NCBI GenBank assembly: GCA_965218775.1
Contig: CBDCLS010000004.1
Coordinates: 434,001 to 498,000, forward strand
Reading direction: 5' to 3'
Source: CAUZIZ01 sp965218775
GTDB lineage: Bacteria; Acidobacteriota; UBA6911; RPQK01; JAJDTT01
DNA: 64,000 nucleotides
Positions 7,635 through 16,634 of this stretch are shown in pieces (the first letter of the stretch is position 1; every line of letters starts with the position of its first letter). Under the pieces are notes generated by a model. The model did not search any database. It was not told where the DNA came from and saw nothing but the letters and a program-made list of their open reading frames with translations. A program made the position numbers and the translations under genes.

Positions 7635-8828
7635 ATGCGGAATGGTGGACCTTCCAACTCCTATGACGTCGTGATCGTGGGCAGCGGTCCCGCCGGCTCA
7701 TCGGCAGCCCTCGCTCTGGCCCGAGAGGGGGTCCGGGTGACGGTACTGGAAAAAGAATCCCTTCCCAGATACAAGACCTGTGGCGGAGGCATCGTATGCC
7801 GCGCCAGCCGACTGCTTCCGTTCAGCATCCGTGAGGTGGTCGAGCAGGAGTGCCACACCGCCGAGCTCAATCTACCCGAGGATGGCTTTTATTTCTCCAC
7901 CGTCCGGGGTAAGCCGATCGTTTCCATGACCATGCGCGAGGACTTCGATTCCCTCTTGCTCCAGGCTGCCCAGGGGGCGGGGTCCGCCCTTCGCACGCAA
8001 TGCCAGGTCCTCGAGGTGCAGCAGGATGCGGATGGGGTCCTCCTCTCAACCAGCACAGGACCTGTTTCCGCTCAATTCGTTCTGGCCGCCGACGGAGCCA
8101 GGAGTCGAGTAGCAAGCAGTTCGGGATGGAGCAGCAAGCCCAACCTGATTCCCGCACTCGAGTGTGAGGTTGGCGTCTCCAAGCGGGTACTGGAACGGTT
8201 CCAGGGCAAGGCCAGATTCGACTTCAACCTGGTGCCTTTCGGCTATGCCTGGATCTTTCCCAAAAGGAATCATCTATCCATCGGAGTCCTGACAACCCGC
8301 CCAGGTAGTGCCAACCTGAATCGATGTTTCGAAAGATATCTGGCACTGGCCGATATCCACCCGGCAGAACGAGTCGAACGTCACGGTTTTGTCATCCCGA
8401 TCGGGCCTAGAAAGGGATCCCTGGCGAAAGCAAGAGTCCTCCTCACCGGAGACGCCGCTGGCCTGGCGGACCCAGTCACCGGCGAGGGGATCACGTACGC
8501 CATTCGAAGCGGCCAGCTGGCCGCGAAAGCCTTATTGGATGCGGGACTCAGAGTGGAGGACGTGGGGCGCCTTTACGATTCTTCTCTGGCAAGCGAGGTA
8601 CTGTCGGAACTTCGTTTAGGAAGAATGCTGACACGACTGACCTACAACCACCCGGCAATATGCAGACGCTTGTTTCGTTGGCAAGGTCAGCGTCTCTGCG
8701 AGGCGATGACCCAGGTTTTGATGGGAGACACCACCTATGCCGAGCTACTGCGAACTCCGGCTCACTACCTCAAGCTGTTGCTTCCAGGTGCCCAGACTAG
8801 GGCGCGGCGATCGACCCAGTCTACCTAG
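7635..8828 (+). CDS. Geranylgeranyl reductase family FAD-dependent oxidoreductase
   Basis: This is a p-hydroxybenzoate-hydroxylase-fold flavoprotein of the geranylgeranyl reductase family, which reduces isoprenoid double bonds in lipid or quinone side chains. The FAD-binding YDVVIVGSGPAGSSAA opens the protein, followed by RYKTCGGGIVCRAS and a late GDAAGLADPVTGEGITYAI, the second FAD-contact motif. I chose the ATG at 7635 (about 397 residues), preceded by GGGGG at a workable distance. An in-frame ATG at 7605 is possible but lies right at the end of repeat B. The gene overlaps its convergent neighbour by 4 nt at the stop codons. Confidence 0.88.
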   Translation: MRNGGPSNSYDVVIVGSGPAGSSAALALAREGVRVTVLEKESLPRYKTCGGGIVCRASRLLPFSIREVVEQECHTAELNLPEDGFYFSTVRGKPIVSMTMREDFDSLLLQAAQGAGSALRTQCQVLEVQQDADGVLLSTSTGPVSAQFVLAADGARSRVASSSGWSSKPNLIPALECEVGVSKRVLERFQGKARFDFNLVPFGYAWIFPKRNHLSIGVLTTRPGSANLNRCFERYLALADIHPAERVERHGFVIPIGPRKGSLAKARVLLTGDAAGLADPVTGEGITYAIRSGQLAAKALLDAGLRVEDVGRLYDSSLASEVLSELRLGRMLTRLTYNHPAICRRLFRWQGQRLCEAMTQVLMGDTTYAELLRTPAHYLKLLLPGAQTRARRSTQST

Positions 8829-9958
8829 ACGACAGAGACGACCTTCCCAGAGGCTGCGGACTCATAAGCGGCCAACAGGACCTTCAGGATCTCGGCTCCG
8901 TCTCTGGCGCTCATGTCACTTTCGCGGTCGGCTTCTATGCAGTCAACAAAAAACGAAGCATCGGATCCACCTGAAGGACCCACCCCTCGCCAGCCAAACT
9001 TCTGGACCCCTCCAGCCTCCCGGGTGCTGCTTTGCCAGAACGCCATCGGGTCCTGGGGGTGAGGCTGGCCGGGACGCCAGGTCGGAGCATCGCAAGAAAT
9101 CTCCAGCCTTGGTTCCGCCGCGTCTACCATCCTGGTACCACGACTGCCAACCAAACATACTCGAAGAGGGCCTCCCAAAGGATGGCTCAAGAATCCGATT
9201 CGTCCCCCACTGAGGGTTCCGACAAGGCCACCGCCAAAGTCTAGCGTCACCGCTGCGAAGTCTTCTACGTCGTCCTCCTGGTGCTCTTGGAAGAAGAAAT
9301 TGGAGGTGCGGGCGTAGACCCGCTCCACCGACTGCCCACAGAGCCAGCCCATCATCCCGATCGAGTAGACTCCCGTGGTAAACAACTCCCGTTTCGACTT
9401 CATGAAGCTGAAGCCCTTGGGAGGGAAGTGCTCCTCTCGAATTCGTCCCAGATCGGCGCTACCGGCGAGGCCCTTGGCGAAAAGAGTATCGCAGTGAATG
9501 CCGAGTAGATCGCCTAGCACGCCGCTATCGACCAGTTCCTTCGCCCTCTGTGACCAGGCTGAGCGCAGCATGCTGAACATCTGAGTCTTGACCTGGGCGT
9601 CGGCGGCGGCCGAAACCAGCTCTTCGGCGGCCTCGGTGGAGCTGCCGATAGGCTTGTCCACGTAGACATGCTTTCCCGCCCTGGCGCAACGTGCAGCAAG
9701 CTCAGCCCGACGCTCAAACTCGACGCAGACGGAGGCTATATGAACGTCCTCGCGTTCCAATGCCTGGTCCAACTGGGGGAAGAATGGAATCCCCAACCGC
9801 TGCGCCAGCGATCGGTTCCAGGCATCCCTCTGAGATGGTACACCTGCCTCATCGGTGAGACCGATGAGCTGGCAGCGGGGATCGTCGGCGAAGTCAGGTC
9901 CGTAATTCTCCTGGTGGGTGCGATCTCCTCCAAGCAGTAGTACGCCGTATTTCTTCAT
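8825..9958 (-). CDS. Gfo/Idh/MocA family oxidoreductase
   Basis: This 377-residue NAD(P)-dependent dehydrogenase-like protein starts with a Rossmann strand (KYGVLLLGGD) and has the family segment GKHVYVDKPIG, whose lysine is the usual catalytic residue. The N-terminal loop departs from the classic GxGxxG, reading LLGGDRTH. The C-terminal half is the typical sheet domain (DFGGGLVGTLSGG). Substrates in this family are sugars, inositols and related polyols. Its start lies 11 nt downstream of the stop of a small hypothetical gene on the same strand, so the two are probably co-transcribed. Confidence 0.88.
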   Translation of the reverse strand: MKKYGVLLLGGDRTHQENYGPDFADDPRCQLIGLTDEAGVPSQRDAWNRSLAQRLGIPFFPQLDQALEREDVHIASVCVEFERRAELAARCARAGKHVYVDKPIGSSTEAAEELVSAAADAQVKTQMFSMLRSAWSQRAKELVDSGVLGDLLGIHCDTLFAKGLAGSADLGRIREEHFPPKGFSFMKSKRELFTTGVYSIGMMGWLCGQSVERVYARTSNFFFQEHQEDDVEDFAAVTLDFGGGLVGTLSGGRIGFLSHPLGGPLRVCLVGSRGTRMVDAAEPRLEISCDAPTWRPGQPHPQDPMAFWQSSTREAGGVQKFGWRGVGPSGGSDASFFVDCIEADRESDMSARDGAEILKVLLAAYESAASGKVVSVV

Positions 9959-9969
9959 CGTCTTTCTAG

Positions 9970-10440
9970 CTATAGCCTCACCGGTTCGCCCGAACCGAGG
10001 GACTGCTGAAGCGCTCGACGTATGTCACTCGCCGCACCTGTGGATTCGGCGACCTCCCGCCCCGACCCAGCTTCCAGCTCGGCCTCCAGGAGAGGTCCGT
10101 CGTTCCGGTAGCGAAGAGTGCCATGGTTTCCGACCAAAAGCAGGTCGAGCTGAGGCTCCTCCTCTCGACGAATGGCAACAACGACCAGGGCGCTCCTGCC
10201 GCGCTCCAGATCCAGCTGCACCGTCAAGCTACCCGATTCCTGGCTCCCTCTGGCCAGTACGGCCTCGACCTGGAACTGGAGCAGCTCCTGAATAAGCACA
10301 ACGGCCTCCTCGCTGAGGGGAATCAGGTGTCCATGATCCGAGGAAATCACCAGGATCAGGCGAGCGAAGACGGGTTCCCCGAGACGGCCTGAGGAGGTCT
10401 CCTGTGAAACGGCGGTAGCGAGTGGTGTCAGGTTAATCAT
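9970..10440 (-). CDS. Conserved hypothetical protein upstream of the Gfo/Idh/MocA gene
   Basis: The reading frame is open from 10584, but family-like sequence begins after the methionine at 10440 (MINLTPLATAVSQ), giving 156 residues; the start is uncertain. The C-terminal part reads LLLVGNHGTLRY and ALQQSLGSGEPVRL, phrases that resemble the end of Gfo/Idh/MocA oxidoreductases, while the Rossmann domain is absent. It could be a small partner of the downstream dehydrogenase or a leftover C-terminal domain. No transmembrane segment or signal peptide is seen. I do not recognise a named family. Confidence 0.6.
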   Translation of the reverse strand: MINLTPLATAVSQETSSGRLGEPVFARLILVISSDHGHLIPLSEEAVVLIQELLQFQVEAVLARGSQESGSLTVQLDLERGRSALVVVAIRREEEPQLDLLLVGNHGTLRYRNDGPLLEAELEAGSGREVAESTGAASDIRRALQQSLGSGEPVRL

Positions 10441-10693
10441 CAAAGTCAGAGAACCAAATCGGGTCGAGCTGGTTCCCATAGTACCGCAAACAAGAAGCGA
10501 CGCCCAGTAGTCAACAACAGGATAGTTGGGGCCGTTGCTCGAGAAGGCCGATGGAAACGGCCGCCGGAAGGCTGATTTCTGCACGGCAGCACTGAGACCA
10601 GATCATTCTGTCTAACACCACAGGCCTGGTGAACGTTAGTAGTTGTGTCTCATGAGGCCGCACCTGGAAAAAGGGATCGATAGGCAATCGATT

Positions 10694-13039
10694 TCAGAAA
10701 TCGAACAGGTAGGTGAACTTGGCGATCAGCGCTCTGTCCAGGGTACGCCGGGGTGATCTCATCCTGAGCATGGCGTCGGCCTCATGGGGGTCGAGGCCGG
10801 TGGTATCGAAGCGGCTGTTGTAGACGATAAAGAAGCCGGTGTTGCCTGTGCGCAGCAATGCAAAACGGATATTGGCTCCGATCTCATCGACCGAGCTGTT
10901 GTACTGGACGAGAGCCTGGAGGTAGCTCTTGGGAGTGAAGGAATAATTGAGCTGAATCGCTCCCAGATGGGTAGCGAAGTCGCCCTGGGGAAGGCTGACG
11001 TTGTTGAGAATGTAGCGGCTCGAAAGGAGAAAGTCCGATCCGGAGCGAATGCCGGAACTGACGTTCAGCGTCTGAATGTCTCCAGTATAGAACTCGCCCC
11101 AGGAGTAGGAGACTCTACTGAACAGATCAGCACTCGAGTCCGAGGAGAGCGAAAACGACCAGTTGTCGAAGTTGTAGGGGCCCGCCGGTAGAATCACCCC
11201 AGGAGAAATCTCAAAAGCGTCGAAGAGCTGCTCGAAGTTCTGATTATAGGCTATTCCCGTGGAGCCGCCGTTGTTGAAGAACATGTTGAAATGATTGTGC
11301 CGAAAGCCGGATTCGGGCTCTCCGTCGAAGCGGTAGTGTCCCTGCCAGGTATGGTGGGGCCAGAGACGGCGAATGAAGGGATGGTTCTTGGGTCGGGGGT
11401 TGTAGAACACCCCGTAGGAAGGCTTCCGAAAGCCCGTGAAGGCGTGAGGTCTTGTCCGAGAGACTCGCTGCACGAATCCTACTTCCGGATTGAAGTCCTC
11501 GCCCACCTCGGTGTAGGCCGCCCGGACGTTGTACAGGTCGGAATCGTATCGGAAATCGGTTCCGGCCGAATGGTCCCTGCCACTCAGTCCAGGCGTCTGT
11601 GTCTTGGCAAGATAGTTGAAGAACGTCAGATGATCTCCCACGCCTAGGTTGGCATCCAGCCCAAGAGTGCGGTTGAAGGAGTTGGCGCCCAGCTCGTCCG
11701 TGGTGGCGCTCTTGTTAATGAAAATGGCCCCGAAAGAGCTTCTTTCTCCGACTTCTCGAGCCAGCCGCGCCACCGTGAAATTGTGCGCGGGAGTTACGTC
11801 CGGGATGGACTCGGTCTGCATGTTTAGAAAGCCCAGATTGAATGCCCCCTGCTTCCCGGAGACCCTTGCTCCACCCAGGATGGGGACCTGAACTCCGGAT
11901 GGATCGATACCGATTCTCCGGCTGAAGAAGAGTTCCGCCTCCCGCGGACTTCCCACCTGAAAAAGACCCGCATTCTCGAGAAAGAAGGGACGCTTTTCGG
12001 GAAAGAAGAGATCAAAGCGGGTCAGATTGACCTGCTCCTCGTCCACCTCCACCTGAGAGAAGTCGGTGTTGACCGTGACATCTAGGATCAGACTGGAGGT
12101 CAAGGTGTATTTGACATCCAGGCCGGCATCGTAGATTCCGTCGTTGATGCTGGTTTCCTGGGCAAAGTCTTGACTGAAACCGCCAGTGAGAAAGGGTACC
12201 ACCTGCAGGTTGGGACGAAAGGGGAGCTCCAGGCCGCGAAGCTCTCCAGCAAGAGAAACACGGTGCAGCTGAAACGCACGCGACACCGGGGCCCAGAAGA
12301 CCTGCTCGTTCCTGCGGCGGATGTTGCGCTTGAAATTGATCCCCCAGAACTTCTTGTCTCCGGTGCCGTAGCGCAGGGTTCGAAAAGGAATTGCGAACTC
12401 GGCTTCCCAGCCTCGGTCGGTGATCTGTGTCTTGACCGTCCAGACTCCGTCCCAGTTGAGGTTGAAGGACGAGGCAGCTCCACGCTGAGCACCTCCGAAT
12501 CCGGTGCCTCCTGCACTCCCTGCTCGTGTGGGACCGCCGGTGACACGGCTCTGCCCGCCGTGCACGATCTGCGCATCGTACTCGATTCCAGCAGGAGTGG
12601 TCGCGAAGATGTAACCGTTCTGGTCGTCGTCGTAGGTATCGAAGAGCATCTCAAAGGAATCGGTTGCGTTCAGCACCCCGTCCCTGCGAGCCTGAGTCGA
12701 TACTACGGCTTGCGGCTGCGTGTCGTAACAGATCAGTCCTACGTAAAGGGCATCTTGGGTGAATCCGATCCTGACCTCGGTTCTCTCGCTGGCAGGTTGA
12801 CCTTCTTGTGGCAGCTGCTGAATGAAGTGGTTGGCAGGTTCCATCTCCATCCATTGCTCGTCCACCACTCCGTCCATCCGGGGCGGAGACGAGAGTGGGT
12901 AGGCGTTCATCAGACGCGGGGGGGCCTCCGTCGAGCTGACCTGCTGCTGTCCCTGCGCGCTGTGTAGAAGACAGAAGAATCCCAGCCAGAGCGAAAAGAG
13001 CCGGAGCAGGCGATGATATGGCCGGCGCGTCGAAGTCAA
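10694..13039 (-). CDS. Secreted CBM9-like / DUF5916 outer-membrane barrel protein
   Basis: This 781-residue protein starts with a Sec signal peptide ending near residue 30. The N-terminal domain is a carbohydrate-binding family 9-like fold (PPRMDGVVDEQWMEME, then DALYVGLICYD and NGYIFATTPAG). The rest is a beta-strand-rich DUF5916 region with alternating aromatic residues, ending in phenylalanine (YLFDF), as outer-membrane beta-barrels do. Family members are frequent in Bacteroidota and Acidobacteriota and are thought to sit in the outer membrane, but their substrate is unknown. A gene encoding a secreted CinA-like protein lies upstream, 65 bases away on the same strand. Confidence 0.85.
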   Translation of the reverse strand: MTSTRRPYHRLLRLFSLWLGFFCLLHSAQGQQQVSSTEAPPRLMNAYPLSSPPRMDGVVDEQWMEMEPANHFIQQLPQEGQPASERTEVRIGFTQDALYVGLICYDTQPQAVVSTQARRDGVLNATDSFEMLFDTYDDDQNGYIFATTPAGIEYDAQIVHGGQSRVTGGPTRAGSAGGTGFGGAQRGAASSFNLNWDGVWTVKTQITDRGWEAEFAIPFRTLRYGTGDKKFWGINFKRNIRRRNEQVFWAPVSRAFQLHRVSLAGELRGLELPFRPNLQVVPFLTGGFSQDFAQETSINDGIYDAGLDVKYTLTSSLILDVTVNTDFSQVEVDEEQVNLTRFDLFFPEKRPFFLENAGLFQVGSPREAELFFSRRIGIDPSGVQVPILGGARVSGKQGAFNLGFLNMQTESIPDVTPAHNFTVARLAREVGERSSFGAIFINKSATTDELGANSFNRTLGLDANLGVGDHLTFFNYLAKTQTPGLSGRDHSAGTDFRYDSDLYNVRAAYTEVGEDFNPEVGFVQRVSRTRPHAFTGFRKPSYGVFYNPRPKNHPFIRRLWPHHTWQGHYRFDGEPESGFRHNHFNMFFNNGGSTGIAYNQNFEQLFDAFEISPGVILPAGPYNFDNWSFSLSSDSSADLFSRVSYSWGEFYTGDIQTLNVSSGIRSGSDFLLSSRYILNNVSLPQGDFATHLGAIQLNYSFTPKSYLQALVQYNSSVDEIGANIRFALLRTGNTGFFIVYNSRFDTTGLDPHEADAMLRMRSPRRTLDRALIAKFTYLFDF

Positions 13040-13103
13040 GATCGGTACTGGATCCGGTTGGGTTCTGCCACTGGAGTAACCACTAGAAATGCGAATGACC
13101 TCC

Positions 13104-14438
13104 TCATTGCCTCAGGCGACCTCGGAGCAGGTCCAGGGCCTGGGTTACGATCCGGTTCCGCTTGGAACGTCCTTTGCCGGTCAGCACAGTTTGCTTCGAG
13201 GCATAGCCAGTCGAACGGGAACCCGCAGTAATCCACAGCGGGAAAGATCCACTGCTCACGGGCTTCCCCCGAGTCACGACGAGAGCCCACTTACAACCGG
13301 TAACCTCACTTGCGTCCTGGGCCAGGGAGCGGCCCAGCGCCTCCAATGAAGCCTTCTCCGCTTCCCCGGAAACAGGTGTATTTTCGACTCCGAGAAGGTG
13401 AAGCATTCTCTGATGGCTGGAGGCAACATAACCTCCCCAGAAAACAGCCTCCGACCCCTCTACAGTGCTGAGCTGGTCGGCGATGGCGCCGCCCGTGCCC
13501 ACCTCGACCAGGACCAGATTCTCACCTCTGGCTGCCAGCAGGGACACAATTCGCTGCTGCAGCGATGACCCGTCCTCGGAGTAGATGTACTCGCGCAGCT
13601 GGCTTCGAAGATCCTTCTTGAGACGGTTCAATCGTCCCAGAACCGCCGCGGAGTTCCCGTCCAGGGACAACGTGATATCGACACGACCCGCCTGGAACGT
13701 GGACGAGATCTGGACGTCGTCGGGCACCTCCAGCTTGTTGTCAATCACCTGCTGAATACTTGATTCTCCAATGCCTACGAACCGCAGGGTCACTGAGGAC
13801 TGAGTTGTCCGAAGACCGAAACGCCTACCGAGGTAGGGAAGTAGCTCATTCGCGACCATCGGCCGAAGTTCCCGGGGTGGTCCCGGAAGGGCCACAATCA
13901 CCTTCCGATCGCCTTCGAACACCAAGCCGACCGCGGTCCCGTTGGGATTGGGCAGGTAGGTGCCACTCGATGGAGTGAAGGCCTGGCGTCTCAGGTTCTG
14001 TGGGAGCTCCCTGCGGCTGGCATAACGTCGCTCCAGGCTGGCCAGCACCTCCGGGCTCTCTCGCAGAGGAATTCCGGAGTACTTGGAGAGTACTCCTCGG
14101 GTTATGTCGTCGTCGGTTGGTCCGAGCCCACCCGTTACGATCGTCAGATCGGCCCTCTCGGCCGAATACTTGAGGGCGCCGAGTAGCTCTTCGGCTCGAT
14201 CCCCCACCGTCACCGAGCCCACACATCGAACTCCTAGCCCCCCCAACGTGCGGGACAGAAAGTGAGTGTGGGAATCGGCATAGACACCTCGAAGCAACTC
14301 AGTTCCGGTCACGACGATCATGTACCGGTCTAGCGACTCCTTGGCCTCCTCAGTCTCAGCTTGAACTTGCTGGGCACAGACGAGGAAGAGTGCCAACCCC
14401 AACCTGGGTAAAGCTGCTGTATTTCGCTTCATCCCCAT
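13104..14438 (-). CDS. Exported CinA-like protein with molybdopterin-binding fold
   Basis: From the ATG at 14438 the protein (444 residues) has an N-terminal hydrophobic signal (LGLALFLVCAQQVQAE) ahead of a CinA-type MoCF domain: GTELLRG, VTGGLGPTDDDITRG, NPNGTAVGLVFEG and LPGPPRELRPM are all recognisable. The C-terminal half resembles the nicotinamide-nucleotide amidase domain, but the signature ESCTGG reads EVGTGG and the later IAGPGG is not visible, so amidase activity is doubtful. Ordinary CinA is cytoplasmic, so a signal peptide is remarkable. The start follows the stop of the DUF748-like gene by one base, showing tight coupling. A separate intact amidase gene lies at 48549. Confidence 0.8.
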   Translation of the reverse strand: MGMKRNTAALPRLGLALFLVCAQQVQAETEEAKESLDRYMIVVTGTELLRGVYADSHTHFLSRTLGGLGVRCVGSVTVGDRAEELLGALKYSAERADLTIVTGGLGPTDDDITRGVLSKYSGIPLRESPEVLASLERRYASRRELPQNLRRQAFTPSSGTYLPNPNGTAVGLVFEGDRKVIVALPGPPRELRPMVANELLPYLGRRFGLRTTQSSVTLRFVGIGESSIQQVIDNKLEVPDDVQISSTFQAGRVDITLSLDGNSAAVLGRLNRLKKDLRSQLREYIYSEDGSSLQQRIVSLLAARGENLVLVEVGTGGAIADQLSTVEGSEAVFWGGYVASSHQRMLHLLGVENTPVSGEAEKASLEALGRSLAQDASEVTGCKWALVVTRGKPVSSGSFPLWITAGSRSTGYASKQTVLTGKGRSKRNRIVTQALDLLRGRLRQ

Positions 14439-14439
14439 G

Positions 14440-15546
14440 CTACTTCTTCTGCTCTCCCAGAAGGCTCTCCAGGAATCCTCCCAGGCCTTTCTTGGCGGGC
14501 GAGGTGGTTCCCTCTGCACCCTTGAGTACCTTCCCGGCCGATCCTCCTCCTCCCACCTTCTGGAGAAGAGCCTTTCCAATCTTGTCGCTCAGCTTGCTGC
14601 GGTAGTCAGTCTTCTCCCTCCGATTACCCTTGATCTCAAACGGGAACGTCATCGGTTCCCCCGTGGCTTTCAGGTACTGCTCGACCATCAGGGCCGACAG
14701 ACCTGCCAACCCGCCGCCGGACCTTTGGAACTTCAGCTCGGAAAGCACTACTTCTCCCGACAGAGTGTACTCCCCCTGCTCCATCAGCCATTTCGCATCG
14801 CCGTCCAGGGTACCTTCAGAGGGTTTGACGGATTGGTCACTCTTGCGCATGTAGGGCTCGGCCTGGCTCAGGTCGAGACGCTCGATCCCGGCGTCCATGT
14901 CGGCCGATTCCCTCACCGGATCGACCCAACCCAACGCACTCACCCGGGTGTCCTTGGGCCCTTCGACGGCCAGCGTCAGATCCACATCCATGCTCCCCGG
15001 CTCAGGGGGGTGGCGAAGATTGCTGAGGGTCAAGTTGACGTCCTTGATCTTGAAGTGGGCGGGAGGAGAACCTACCGAACGGTCAAGGAACTCACCGCTT
15101 CCGTCTTGGATCCTGAATACACCGAGGTGCACTGCCGGAGGCTTTTCCGTGGAGTCCTTTTCTTCCGTCTTGGTCTTGGACGACTCAGCCGGTTTGGGAA
15201 TAGGCCACACAATCTCCCCGTTCGCCTTTTTTTCGATATAGACGTAGGCCTGAGCAGCCTCGATGGATCTGATCTTGAAGGTGTCGCTCCAGAAGGATGA
15301 CAGACTTGGTCGCAGCTGGATCCTATCCGTTTTCAATCGCACCTTACCTTCGCTGGAGTACTCGACTCTATGGATGCTTAACTCGCTCCAGCCCACTTCG
15401 ATCTGGGAAAAGGTCATACCTGGAACCTTCTCCTCGACGAAGCCACGCGCGATTCCTGAAAGATTGGAGAGGATCAAAACGGCAACTACGGCCAAGAGAA
15501 CGAGCAGACCAGCGAAAACCAGGCCCAGCTTCTTGATGAAAGACAT
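14440..15546 (-). CDS. AsmA/DUF748-like envelope protein
   Basis: This 368-residue protein has an N-terminal membrane anchor (GLVFAGLLVLLAVVAVLIL) and a long periplasmic beta-rich region. VRLKTDRIQLRPSL, an acidic-lysine stretch around residues 120-135 and VHLGVFRIQDGSGEFLDRS are in the style of DUF748/AsmA proteins, which span the periplasm or help lipid and outer-membrane biogenesis. The start is the ATG at 15546, with a strong AGGAGG 7 bases upstream; the frame is open further upstream but that part is a shadow. The C-terminus is glycine- and lysine-rich (GGGGSAGK). It is coupled to the exported CinA-like gene. Confidence 0.75.
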   Translation of the reverse strand: MSFIKKLGLVFAGLLVLLAVVAVLILSNLSGIARGFVEEKVPGMTFSQIEVGWSELSIHRVEYSSEGKVRLKTDRIQLRPSLSSFWSDTFKIRSIEAAQAYVYIEKKANGEIVWPIPKPAESSKTKTEEKDSTEKPPAVHLGVFRIQDGSGEFLDRSVGSPPAHFKIKDVNLTLSNLRHPPEPGSMDVDLTLAVEGPKDTRVSALGWVDPVRESADMDAGIERLDLSQAEPYMRKSDQSVKPSEGTLDGDAKWLMEQGEYTLSGEVVLSELKFQRSGGGLAGLSALMVEQYLKATGEPMTFPFEIKGNRREKTDYRSKLSDKIGKALLQKVGGGGSAGKVLKGAEGTTSPAKKGLGGFLESLLGEQKK

Positions 15547-15724
15547 AGCAACCTCCTCCTCGGGGGACGTCCCCTGAGACAGGGAACCAGACACGAGCAG
15601 TAGCAATGTACACGAAAACGGCGTGATCCTACACGCAAAAAATCCGGAATGGGATGATGCTGGAAGGGTTCGTGGTAACCTGGGCTGATCAAGTGGCTTC
15701 GTGCCCAATGGAAAGGAGCGGTAC

Positions 15725-16591
15725 ATGCCCAAGAGTACTTCCCAGCTTCGTCGGCTCCTGGCCCAGCCCGGGATTATTCGCAGTCTGGGTGCCCACGATG
15801 TCTTCACTGCCCTGATCGTCGAGCGGATGGGCTTCGAGTCAGTTTTCGTTGGAGGTTTTGGGACTTCGGCCAGCCTGCTGGGACTACCCGACCTCAGTTT
15901 CCTGTCCCTGAGTGAGATGGCCGACTCCCTCAGACGTATGACTGCGCGTGTGAGCGTTCCCGTGATCGGCGATGGAGACACCGGACACGGCGATCTACAC
16001 AACGTTCAACATACCGTTGGGTCGTTCGAAGCTGCAGGCGCTGCGGGTGTCATCCTGGAGGACCAGGTGATGCCCAAACGCTGCGGGCACTTCCCCCACA
16101 AGGAGGTGATTCCGACCGCCGAAATGGTGCGAAAAATCGAGACGGCAGTCCGAGCCAAGACAGACCCTGACTTCGTCATCTTCGCCCGTACCGACGCCCG
16201 CCAGGTACACGGCCTGGACGACGCCATCGATCGCGTCAACCGCTGCTGTCAGGCGGGCGCGGACATCGCGTTCATCGAAGCTCCCCAATCCATGGAAGAG
16301 TTGGAAGAAATCCCCAGGCGCGTCGACTACCCGCTGTTCGCCAATATGCTGACCGGAGGGGCCACGCCGCTAGCCTCGACCGCAGAGCTCGAAGATCTGG
16401 GCTACAAGGTCGTGGTCTGCCCCATCGAGAGCCTACTCCTTACAGGCGCCGCCATGATGAAGCTCTGTCAGACCTGGCAGGAAGAGGGACGGGTGGACGG
16501 GCTGGTGTCGAGGGAAGGCTTGTCCTTCGACCAGGTCAAGGAATTGCTGGGCGTGGATGATTTCCTTTCGCTTGGCAATCAGGTGGAGTAG
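15725..16591 (+). CDS. Isocitrate lyase / PEP mutase family protein
   Basis: This 288-residue TIM-barrel enzyme of the isocitrate lyase/phosphoenolpyruvate mutase superfamily acts on C-C or C-P bonds of 2-oxo acids with magnesium. The VPVIGDGDTGHGD metal-site strand, GVILEDQVMPKRCGHF with the catalytic-loop KRCGH, and FVIFARTDAR are diagnostic. The sequence is closest in style to oxaloacetate decarboxylase and methylisocitrate-lyase-like members. The start at 15725 is preceded by AAAGGAG at a good distance; an in-frame ATG at 15701 is also possible. It is transcribed divergently from the DUF748-like gene, with a promoter region of about 150 bases between them. Confidence 0.9.
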   Translation: MPKSTSQLRRLLAQPGIIRSLGAHDVFTALIVERMGFESVFVGGFGTSASLLGLPDLSFLSLSEMADSLRRMTARVSVPVIGDGDTGHGDLHNVQHTVGSFEAAGAAGVILEDQVMPKRCGHFPHKEVIPTAEMVRKIETAVRAKTDPDFVIFARTDARQVHGLDDAIDRVNRCCQAGADIAFIEAPQSMEELEEIPRRVDYPLFANMLTGGATPLASTAELEDLGYKVVVCPIESLLLTGAAMMKLCQTWQEEGRVDGLVSREGLSFDQVKELLGVDDFLSLGNQVE

Positions 16592-16634
16592 AAAGAAGAT
16601 CTCAAATCGACGCCGTCCGATCTCGTCGGAAAGT

